Source: Trueperella sp. (GTDB lineage: Bacteria > Actinomycetota > Actinomycetes > Actinomycetales > Actinomycetaceae). From it: 12,627 nt of DNA. Each line of letters starts with the position of its first letter. The stretch's first letter is position 1. The DNA lies in assembly GCA_012727825.1 (NCBI GenBank), contig JAAYGH010000354.1, positions 1-12,627 on the forward strand, given 5' to 3'. A program made the translations under genes and the position numbers. The notes below the pieces were generated by a model. It saw nothing but the letters and a program-made list of their open reading frames with translations, was not told the origin of the DNA and made no database searches. This document shows, in pieces, positions 1-5,951 of this stretch.

Positions 1-1393
1 CTTCTTCTGCGAGCTTCTCGATCTCCGCGTTGAGCTCACCGTCAGCAGCCGGGCTGAGGTCGCGGCCGGTGGAGTTCGGGATCGTCAACAGGGCGATGAC
101 GCCAATGATCGTCACCACGGTGATGTAAATTGCCACCGCCGTCGTTCCCCCGGTCTCGGCGACGAGGTACGTACCGATCAGCGGGGCAAATGCTCCACCG
201 AGAATCGCGCCGAAGGCGTTCGCAAGACCCGCGCCCGAGTAGCGAATCTTTGCGGGGAACATCTCCGCAAACATTGCCGCCTGCGGACCATAGGTGAATC
301 CAATCGGAATCGCCCAGAAGATCATGCCGATAAGGATTTGCGTCATAGTACCGTTTTGGAGGAAGTTGAACAGAACCCAAACCCACCCAAGTTGGAAGAC
401 GAAGCCGATCATGTAGGTCGACTTGCGGCCAATCTTGTCCGACAGCCATGCGGACAACATTGTCGTAACGATCCACGCGAAAGCGGTGATCGAAATGAAG
501 TTCAAAATGGTATCTCGATCCAGCCCCCGATCCTGCGTGGTGTAGGAGAGGATGAATCCTCCAGCGATCATGTAACCCGCTACGCCGTTTCCTGCGAATA
601 CGAGTGCACCCTGAATGAGTGGCTTCCAGGCGGTCTTGAACATCTCCACGAGTGGAAGGCGAACCTGCTCGTCCTTCTTGTCGGCTTCGCGGATTTCATC
701 CATGACGGGCGACTCAGCGACACCGACGCGGATCCACATGCCGATTCCAATTAGCACGAGCGAGAAGAGGAACGGAACTCGCCATCCCCAGCTGAGGAAC
801 TGCTCTTCGGTGGTCATCACCGAGACGACGGTCAACACGATGGTCGCAAGCAGCATGCCGAGTGGAACGCCGATCTGTGGGAAGCCACCGAAAAGCCCGC
901 GCTTCTTAACAGGTGCGTGCTCAACAGCCATGAGTGCCGCACCACCCCACTCGCCACCGGCTGCCAAGCCCTGGAGGATACGCAGCAGTAGCAGAGCAAT
1001 AGGTGCAACGACACCCGCGCTCGCGTACGTGGGCAACAGGCCGATCACGAAGGTCGCGGCGCCCATGAGAAGGAGGGTCGCGACCAGCATGGCCTTACGG
1101 CCGAGCTTATCGCCGAAGTGTCCTGCGATCGCCGCACCAAGCGGGCGGAAGAAGAACGAAATACCAACAGTTGCAAACGAGATCAGACGACCAGCGAGTT
1201 CGCCAGAACCTTGGACAAAGGGGTCGAAGAACAACGGCGCAAAAACAATTGCAGCAGCGTTTGCGTAGATGAAGAAGTCGTACCACTCAACAGCGGTGCC
1301 CACGAGCGTGCCCAGAGCGACGCGGCGGTCTTCCTTCTTCTTCGTAGAAAGGACAAGATCCTCGCGATTAAGCGGGTGTTTTTCAGATGCCAT
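1..1393 (-). CDS. MFS transporter, metabolite:H+ symporter (MHS) family, 3' end cut by window
   Basis: An integral membrane proton-coupled symporter, probably for an organic or aromatic acid. The frame is open from an ATG at 1393 to the left edge, giving 464 visible residues, so only a few residues of a charged C-terminal tail should be missing. The N-terminus is basic (residues 18-24). It is followed by the MHS-type signature GTAVEWYDFF (residues 32-41) at the first membrane segment, then the MFS loop 2-3 motif GDKLGRK and its second-half counterpart SDKIGRK, with about 12 hydrophobic segments in all. The start overlaps the hpaD stop codon (TAATG), so translation is coupled and the gene is the distal member of the hpa operon. 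From that context I infer import of 4-hydroxyphenylacetate, homoprotocatechuate or a related acid. The family also carries shikimate, alpha-ketoglutarate, citrate and betaine, so the substrate cannot be read from the sequence. It is a different MFS branch from the enterobacterial HpaX permease, as far as I can judge. Confidence 0.9.
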   Translation of the reverse strand, partial: MASEKHPLNREDLVLSTKKKEDRRVALGTLVGTAVEWYDFFIYANAAAIVFAPLFFDPFVQGSGELAGRLISFATVGISFFFRPLGAAIAGHFGDKLGRKAMLVATLLLMGAATFVIGLLPTYASAGVVAPIALLLLRILQGLAAGGEWGGAALMAVEHAPVKKRGLFGGFPQIGVPLGMLLATIVLTVVSVMTTEEQFLSWGWRVPFLFSLVLIGIGMWIRVGVAESPVMDEIREADKKDEQVRLPLVEMFKTAWKPLIQGALVFAGNGVAGYMIAGGFILSYTTQDRGLDRDTILNFISITAFAWIVTTMLSAWLSDKIGRKSTYMIGFVFQLGWVWVLFNFLQNGTMTQILIGMIFWAIPIGFTYGPQAAMFAEMFPAKIRYSGAGLANAFGAILGGAFAPLIGTYLVAETGGTTAVAIYITVVTIIGVIALLTIPNSTGRDLSPAADGELNAEIEKLAEE

Positions 1394-2460
1394 TAGATCT
1401 GCTCTCCAAGCTTAAAGCCCTTCGTCTCGTCATCCTTGCGGGTGTAAGAGAAGCCATCCGCGCCGATGGTGACGTCAATTTCCTTGGCATCCGTGCGCTC
1501 AACGAGCGGCTGGAGGTTGCCATCGAGATCAAGGACGCGCGATGCGTCGGTGTACCAGGACGGCACGACCGGGGTTCCCCACCAGTCACGGCGCTGGTTG
1601 TCGTGGACGTCCCAGGTGACAACCGGATTGTCCGGATCGCCGGTCCAGTAGTCCTGGGTGTAGATCTCAACGCGGTGCCCATCCGGATCACGCAGGTAGA
1701 GGTAGAACGCGTTCGACACACCGTGGCGGCCGGGGCCACGCTCGATCTGATCGGACATGCGCAGTGCACCCAGCTTGTCGCAAATTGCGAGGATGTTGTG
1801 CTTCTCGTGGGTTGCGAATGCGATGTGGTGCATGCGCGGGCCGTCGCCACCGGTCATCGCGGTGTCATGGACCGTCGGCTTGCGGCGGACCCATGCAGCG
1901 TAGGTCGTGCCTTCGCTGTCCTTGATGTCTTCTGTGACGCGGAAGCCCAGGTTCTCCATGTACTTAATAGCGTTCGGGACGTCCGGGGTGACCTGATTGA
2001 AGTGGTCAAGACGAACGAGCTCGCCCGGAGCCTGGCGATCGTATGCCCATGCGAGACGTTCAACATGGTCGACCTCGAAGAAGAACTCGTAGGGGAAGCC
2101 GAGTGGATCAACAACGCGAACTGCGTTGCGAACACCGTCAACGAAGTCGCCGCGGCGAACCTCGCAACCGAGCTCTTCGTAGAAAGCTGCTGCCTTCTCG
2201 ACCTCGTCCTGGCTACGCACGCGGAATGCAAAGGCTGCAACTGCTGCCTCCGGGCCCTTGCGGAGCACGAGGTTGTGGTGGATAAACTCTTCCGCGGAAC
2301 GCAGGTAGACCGCGTCCTCGGTTTCCTTGGTCACGACGAGGTTCAGGACGTCGACGTAAAAGTGACGCGACTTTTCTAGATCCGTGACGACGAGCTCCAT
2401 GTAAGCGCAGCGCAGAATATCCGGGGCTGGTGCTTCAGGGCGCGTGGTGTAATCCGACAT
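1393..2460 (-). CDS. hpaD: Homoprotocatechuate (3,4-dihydroxyphenylacetate) 2,3-dioxygenase
   Basis: An extradiol, meta-cleaving ring dioxygenase of the two-domain vicinal oxygen chelate fold. It opens homoprotocatechuate to 5-carboxymethyl-2-hydroxymuconate semialdehyde in the cytoplasm. The protein is 355 aa, close to the well-studied Brevibacterium fuscum enzyme. VOC modules lie at about residues 15-130 and 148-270. The residues I recall for the B. fuscum enzyme all appear here with a constant offset of two: metal ligands H153, H212 and E265; second-sphere N155, H198 and Y255; substrate-pocket R241, H246 and R291. This makes an active enzyme with this specificity likely. The start is an ATG preceded by AAAGGAG seven bases upstream. 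The stop overlaps the MFS gene start. A 141-bp gap containing a strong hairpin separates it from hpaE upstream. The metal could be Fe(II) or Mn(II); the sequence does not decide this. Confidence 0.95.
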   Translation of the reverse strand: MSDYTTRPEAPAPDILRCAYMELVVTDLEKSRHFYVDVLNLVVTKETEDAVYLRSAEEFIHHNLVLRKGPEAAVAAFAFRVRSQDEVEKAAAFYEELGCEVRRGDFVDGVRNAVRVVDPLGFPYEFFFEVDHVERLAWAYDRQAPGELVRLDHFNQVTPDVPNAIKYMENLGFRVTEDIKDSEGTTYAAWVRRKPTVHDTAMTGGDGPRMHHIAFATHEKHNILAICDKLGALRMSDQIERGPGRHGVSNAFYLYLRDPDGHRVEIYTQDYWTGDPDNPVVTWDVHDNQRRDWWGTPVVPSWYTDASRVLDLDGNLQPLVERTDAKEIDVTIGADGFSYTRKDDETKGFKLGEQI

Positions 2461-2541
2461 GTTCAGTCTCCTTTGGCTGAATGCCTTCCCGCAGTGGGTT
2501 GGCTGATTCTTTGTTATTAATTTCTTCTTGTGTTGGTGTGT

Positions 2542-2594
2542 GGGGCGGGCGCAGATTGTGCCTGCGAATGCCGGCGCAACGATGCGCCCGCCCC
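2542..2594 (-). other. Strong intercistronic hairpin between hpaE and hpaD
   Basis: A perfect 12-bp inverted repeat: GGGGCGGGCGCA at 2542-2553 and TGCGCCCGCCCC at 2583-2594. The loop is 29 bases and contains a second, weaker arm pair (2556-2562 with 2573-2579). It starts 8 bp after the hpaE stop codon. On the transcribed strand it is followed by an A/C-rich tract rather than a run of T, so it is not a classical intrinsic terminator. Likely roles are 3'-end protection of the hpaG-hpaE message, partial attenuation before hpaD, or a REP-like element. The structure is seen directly; the role is inferred. Confidence 0.6.
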
Positions 2595-2601
2595 CGAATG
2601 G

Positions 2602-4131
2602 TTAGGCGCTCGGACCTCCGAGGCCAAGATCGTTGTCTGCGTATCCGGTTGCACCGAAACGCGTGGTGTGCACGTCGCCAAGGGTGACGTGGATGGCCTG
2701 CTGGACCGAGTAGAAGTCGAGCGAGCGGTAGCCACCTTCGTGTCCAAGACCCGAGCCCTTCACTCCACCGAACGGGGTGCGAAGGTCGCGCACGTTGTGC
2801 GAGTTGATCCAGACCATGCCCGATTCGATCTGGTGCGAAACGTTGTGGGCGCGAGCGATGTCGTTCGTCCACACGTAGGCGGCAAGCCCGTACTCGACGT
2901 CGTTGGCTAGCTCGATTGCTTCTTCTTCCGTGTCGAACGGCGTGATAGAGACGACGGGGCCAAAGATTTCTTCCTGGAAGATACGTGCATCGGAGGGAAC
3001 GTCCGCGAAGACCGTAGCCTCGACGTAGTTGCCTTCGGGCAGGTGCTCGGGGCGTCCGCCACCGGCAACGAGGCGGCCTTCGCCCTTGCCGATCTCGATG
3101 TAGGACGTGACCTTCTCGTAGTGCTCGGGGTGAACCAGTGCAGCGATTTCCGACTTCTCGTCCGACGGCGGGCCAACCACAATCTTCTTGGCGCGCTCGG
3201 CGTATGCCTCAACGAACTTGTCGTAGATCGAACGCTGCACGAGCAGACGCGAGGAGGCTGTGCAACGCTCACCGTTCAGCGAGAACACGCCGAACAGGGT
3301 GGAGTCGAGAGCCTTCTCGAAATCTGCATCTTCAAAGATAATGACCGGCGACTTGCCACCGAGTTCAAGCGAGAGGTGCTTCATGTACGGCGCCGAACGT
3401 TCGAAGATCTTCTTACCAGTTGCAAGCGAACCGGTGAAGGACACGAGCGGGGCGTCCGGGTGGGTGACCAGCTTATCGCCTGTCATGCCATCGCCGTAGA
3501 CGATGTTAAAGACACCCTTAGGTAGTCCTGCGCGCTCCATGATGCCTGGCCACAGCGACGCCGAGACCGGCGTGAACTCTGCCGGCTTGAGAACAACGGT
3601 GGCGCCAGAGGCCAGAGCCGGAGCGAGCTTCCACGATTCCTGCATGAACGGGGTGTTCCACGGGGTGATGAGGACGGCCACACCGTGTGGCTTACGGTTG
3701 ACGTAATTGATCTGGCGACCCGGCATCGAGAATGCCTTGTCCTCGTTTGCCACGATGAGATCCGCGAAGAACCGGAAGTTCTCTGCTGCGCGGTTCGCCT
3801 GGCCACGGGCCTGACGGATCGGCAGACCCGAATCGAACGACTCGATTTCTGCGAGCTCGTCGTTCATCTTTTCGACCTCGTCCGCAATCGCGTTGAGGAT
3901 CCGCCAGCGAGCGCGCGGGAGCATGTTGGCCCACGAGCCCTCATCGAACGCTGCCTTGGCTGCTGCAATCGCGGCGTCTGCCTCGTTCTGGCCACCCAGG
4001 GGTGCGGTTAGGAAGTTTTCGTTGGTGGTTGGCTCGAGGATGTCGAACGTTTCACCCGATGTTGAATCAACGTATTCACCGTTGATGTAATGCTTGATTT
4101 CTTCAGGAATTCCTGCTGGCTTCTCTGCCAT
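2602..4131 (-). CDS. hpaE: 5-carboxymethyl-2-hydroxymuconate semialdehyde dehydrogenase (aldehyde dehydrogenase family)
   Basis: An NAD-dependent aldehyde dehydrogenase of 509 aa. It is assigned to the step after HpaD: oxidation of 5-carboxymethyl-2-hydroxymuconate semialdehyde to the dicarboxylate. The family residues are all present: N159 in the PWN motif, the cofactor lysine in LKPAE (K182), a GSLATGK Rossmann turn at 234-240, general base E256 in ELGGK, catalytic C290 in GERC, and E388 in EEIFGP. I chose the ATG at 4131 because an AGAGGA ribosome site lies just upstream. A TTG five codons earlier (4146) is in frame but would place that site inside the coding region. It is the second gene of the operon, 84 bp after the FAH-RraA gene and 141 bp before hpaD. 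The exact substrate rests on operon context plus overall resemblance; the family alone would only say aldehyde dehydrogenase. Confidence 0.9.
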   Translation of the reverse strand: MAEKPAGIPEEIKHYINGEYVDSTSGETFDILEPTTNENFLTAPLGGQNEADAAIAAAKAAFDEGSWANMLPRARWRILNAIADEVEKMNDELAEIESFDSGLPIRQARGQANRAAENFRFFADLIVANEDKAFSMPGRQINYVNRKPHGVAVLITPWNTPFMQESWKLAPALASGATVVLKPAEFTPVSASLWPGIMERAGLPKGVFNIVYGDGMTGDKLVTHPDAPLVSFTGSLATGKKIFERSAPYMKHLSLELGGKSPVIIFEDADFEKALDSTLFGVFSLNGERCTASSRLLVQRSIYDKFVEAYAERAKKIVVGPPSDEKSEIAALVHPEHYEKVTSYIEIGKGEGRLVAGGGRPEHLPEGNYVEATVFADVPSDARIFQEEIFGPVVSITPFDTEEEAIELANDVEYGLAAYVWTNDIARAHNVSHQIESGMVWINSHNVRDLRTPFGGVKGSGLGHEGGYRSLDFYSVQQAIHVTLGDVHTTRFGATGYADNDLGLGGPSA

Positions 4132-4180
4132 GATGTCCTCTTTCAATAATCTTTTTCTCTACTATGTGAAGCGACGATGT

Positions 4181-4209
4181 CGGCCGGGTTCACGCGTGCG
4201 CACCGGCCG
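4181..4209 (-). other. GC-rich hairpin between the FAH-RraA gene and hpaE
   Basis: CGGCCGGGT (4181-4189) pairs with ACCGGCCG (4202-4209) with a single-base bulge, around a 12-base loop that contains the palindrome CACGCGTG. It begins 6 bp after the stop codon of the upstream gene. On the transcribed strand there is no T-run after it, so it looks like an intercistronic stability or processing structure rather than a full terminator. It sits in the same relative place as the hairpin after hpaE. Confidence 0.5.
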
Positions 4210-4215
4210 GCGTGG

Positions 4216-5673
4216 CTATTTCGCTGAAACCCACTCGTTGTAACGCTCGCGCCACTGCGCGTTCAGTGGGTACAGGCCGTCAACGGATTCACCGTCTGCG
4301 ACCATTTCCGTAATGAACTCTTCTTCCGATTCCTGCTGTTCCGAATCGGCAACCAATTCCTCAACCATGTGGGGCGGGACGACGATCGCGCCGTCGTCGT
4401 CGCCAATAATGACGTCGCCGGGCTGGACGGCTACGCCGCCGCAGGTGATCGTGATGTCGGTGTCCCATGGGATGTGGACGCGGCCGAGTACCGATGGGTG
4501 TGCACCCTGTGCAAACACGGGCAGTCCAACTTCTTCGACAGGGGCCCAGTCACGGACCGCGCCGTCGGTGATGATGCCGGCAGCGCCGCGCACCTTAGCG
4601 CGCAGAGCAAGGATGTCGCCAAGCGTGCCCGCATGCTCGAAGCCGCGGGCTTCCATGACGAGAACTTCTCCCGGATTAACCGTGTCGATGGCACGCTTTT
4701 GCGCGTTGTACCCGCCACCGAACTTCTTGAACAGGTCCGGGCGGTGGCCGACGTAGCGCAGGGTGCGTGCGCGGCCCACAAGCTTGGTTCCCGGTGTCTG
4801 GGGGCGCACGCCATCGATCGACACGTTGGGGTACCCCTTCTGACGCATCTGCGCCGAAAGCGTTGCAAGCGCGAGCTTGGAGATGCGCTCACGCAGCTCG
4901 TCGGTTAGCTCGAACTCTGGCTCGAGGCCTGCTTCTTCGCGCGAACCCCACGCGTCGATCCTCTGCAACTCGTCGACCTTGGGGGCCGAGCCGATATCCG
5001 CCACGGGATCGCCGGCCACGACCGTCGTCGTCAATTCGCCGGAGGTGATCGACGGGTCGGTCTCGGAGTAAACCTCGACCGTCACCGACTGGCCCGGCTG
5101 CAGAACTGAGGAGCCCGACGGGGTGCCCGTCAGAATCACGTCGCCTGGCTCGAGCGTCATGAAGCGCGAGAGATCGGCGATGAAGTGTGCGAATGAGAAT
5201 AGGAGGGTGGAGGATGAGTCGTCCTGAACGACCTTGCCGTCCACGGTTGCCTTGACGCGCAACGCGTCCGGCGAGATCTGTTCGGCCGGGATGAGCTTCG
5301 GGCCGATCGGGGTCATACCATCGCCCGACTTCGAGCGGACGTTGGATCCTTTATCTGCTGCGCGGAAGTCGAGAAGGCCCATGTCATTAGAAGCGGTGAC
5401 GTGGCTGACGTAGCTCCACGCGTCCTCTTCCGACACATTGCGTGCTTCCTTACCGATCACGACGGCGATCTCCGCCTCGAACACCATAAGCTCGGCGTTA
5501 TCCGGGCGAGTGACCTCCCCCGGTCCGGTGAGTGAGGATGATGCCTTCATGAAGTAGGAGGCCTCAGCTGGGATGCGACCGCGCTGCTGTGCACGCGAGG
5601 GGTAGGACAGGTGGACGGCAATAATCTTGCCAACCTCGTGACCGAGGGTTTGCGTAACGATGTTCTGGCTCAA
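4216..5673 (-). CDS. hpaG: Fused FAH-domain isomerase/decarboxylase and RraA-like (aldolase-fold) protein
   Basis: A 485-aa two-domain cytoplasmic protein, first gene of the operon. Residues about 15-225 are a fumarylacetoacetate hydrolase (FAH) fold with the metal triad E66, E68 and D97 and the conserved GDVILTGTPSG (177-187). In homoprotocatechuate pathways this domain (HpaG/HpcE) decarboxylates OPET and/or isomerises HHDD to OHED. Residues about 255-455 are an RraA-like domain with RGFEHAGTLGD, then D353-X20-R374-D375 (TDGAVRD). This D-X20-R-D pattern is the metal/substrate motif of RraA-fold 4-hydroxy-4-methyl-2-oxoglutarate aldolases and oxaloacetate decarboxylases. An acidic linker (about 205-250) joins them. 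Classical HpcE instead fuses two FAH domains. I infer that the RraA half supplies the second decarboxylase activity or the pyruvate-releasing aldolase step, because no separate HpaI is present here. The start is a TTG with a strong ribosome site; the longer ATG frame from 5715 would place that site inside the gene. Domains are firm, the reaction of the second half is not. The hpaG symbol applies to the FAH half only. Confidence 0.85.
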   Translation of the reverse strand: MSQNIVTQTLGHEVGKIIAVHLSYPSRAQQRGRIPAEASYFMKASSSLTGPGEVTRPDNAELMVFEAEIAVVIGKEARNVSEEDAWSYVSHVTASNDMGLLDFRAADKGSNVRSKSGDGMTPIGPKLIPAEQISPDALRVKATVDGKVVQDDSSSTLLFSFAHFIADLSRFMTLEPGDVILTGTPSGSSVLQPGQSVTVEVYSETDPSITSGELTTTVVAGDPVADIGSAPKVDELQRIDAWGSREEAGLEPEFELTDELRERISKLALATLSAQMRQKGYPNVSIDGVRPQTPGTKLVGRARTLRYVGHRPDLFKKFGGGYNAQKRAIDTVNPGEVLVMEARGFEHAGTLGDILALRAKVRGAAGIITDGAVRDWAPVEEVGLPVFAQGAHPSVLGRVHIPWDTDITITCGGVAVQPGDVIIGDDDGAIVVPPHMVEELVADSEQQESEEEFITEMVADGESVDGLYPLNAQWRERYNEWVSAK

Positions 5674-5679
5674 AGCCCG

Positions 5680-5686
5680 CTCCTTT
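5680..5686 (-). promoter_or_regulatory. Ribosome binding site fixing a TTG start
   Basis: On the minus strand AAAGGAG lies six bases before TTG (5673-5671). This is the best Shine-Dalgarno match near this end of the reading frame. It moves the start 14 codons inside the longest open frame, giving a protein that begins (M)SQNIVTQTLG. Confidence 0.75.
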
Positions 5687-5767
5687 GCACGATATTCGTT
5701 GCGTTGCCGAAACAATATCTGACTTTTGACGACTTACCCTGAGGGATGCGCCCCTGCCGGGTGAATC

Positions 5768-5791
5768 GTATATGATCTTGTATATGATCAT
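5768..5791. promoter_or_regulatory. Candidate operator: 12-bp-spaced direct repeats with embedded palindrome
   Basis: In the control region between the divergent hpa operon and gabD, GTATATGATC occurs at 5768-5777 and again at 5780-5789. ATGATC (5772-5777) and GATCAT (5786-5791) also form an inverted repeat with an 8-base spacer. The block is AT-rich inside GC-rich surroundings. The TTGTATA-like half site recalls operators of GntR-family regulators, which commonly control aromatic-acid operons. On the minus strand a TTGCAA (5799-5794) lies just upstream, so the repeats could overlap the hpa promoter. No regulator gene is present in the window. The repeats are seen directly; the function is inferred. 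Confidence 0.45.
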
Positions 5792-5824
5792 CGTTGCAAA
5801 ATGCATCGACGTCAAGGGGTTTTA

Positions 5825-5874
5825 TCAAATTGGTCCAAACTGCTTGCAAAACAGCAAGCCGATGGTTCAAATTG
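5825..5874. promoter_or_regulatory. Second repeat block in the divergent control region
   Basis: TCAAATTG is found at 5825-5832 and 5867-5874, exactly 42 bp apart, about four helical turns. Between them is a perfect palindrome GCTTGC-AAAACA-GCAAGC (5842-5859). The first copy runs into TTGGTCCAA (5830-5838), itself a short palindrome. It lies about 80-125 bp upstream of the gabD start. The arrangement suits a bound dimer with flanking sites, or a small hairpin in a gabD leader RNA. I could not place a convincing -35/-10 for gabD; 5674-5951 otherwise holds only one doubtful 32-codon frame starting at 5888. Confidence 0.35.
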
Positions 5875-5951
5875 AATAAGACTCAACATGTCCATCACTA
5901 GAAAACGCCCCGACCGCACACTGACGAGCGTCGCCGCGGAAAGGCTTACAA

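Noticed and set aside
42..476. A 144-codon minus-strand frame at the left edge
   Set aside because: It overlaps the MFS transporter in another frame. The MFS frame has the family motifs and hydrophobic segments; this one is a low-complexity, charged shadow.
1387..2379. A 330-codon open frame on the plus strand antisense to hpaD
   Set aside because: It mirrors the real gene in a codon-phase typical of GC-rich shadows. Its translation shows no recognisable domain, and hpaD has every catalytic residue.
4132..4146. TTG start for hpaE five codons upstream
   Set aside because: The AGAGGA ribosome site lies between the TTG and the ATG at 4131 and is correctly spaced for the ATG.
5674..5715. A longer N-terminus for the FAH-RraA protein starting at ATG 5715
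   Set aside because: The extra 14 residues would contain the strong AAAGGAG ribosome site as coding sequence, do not look like family sequence, and 5715 itself has no ribosome site.
5726..5731. TTGACG as a -35 for gabD
   Set aside because: No acceptable -10 occurs 16-19 bases downstream, and it would sit over 200 bp from the gene.
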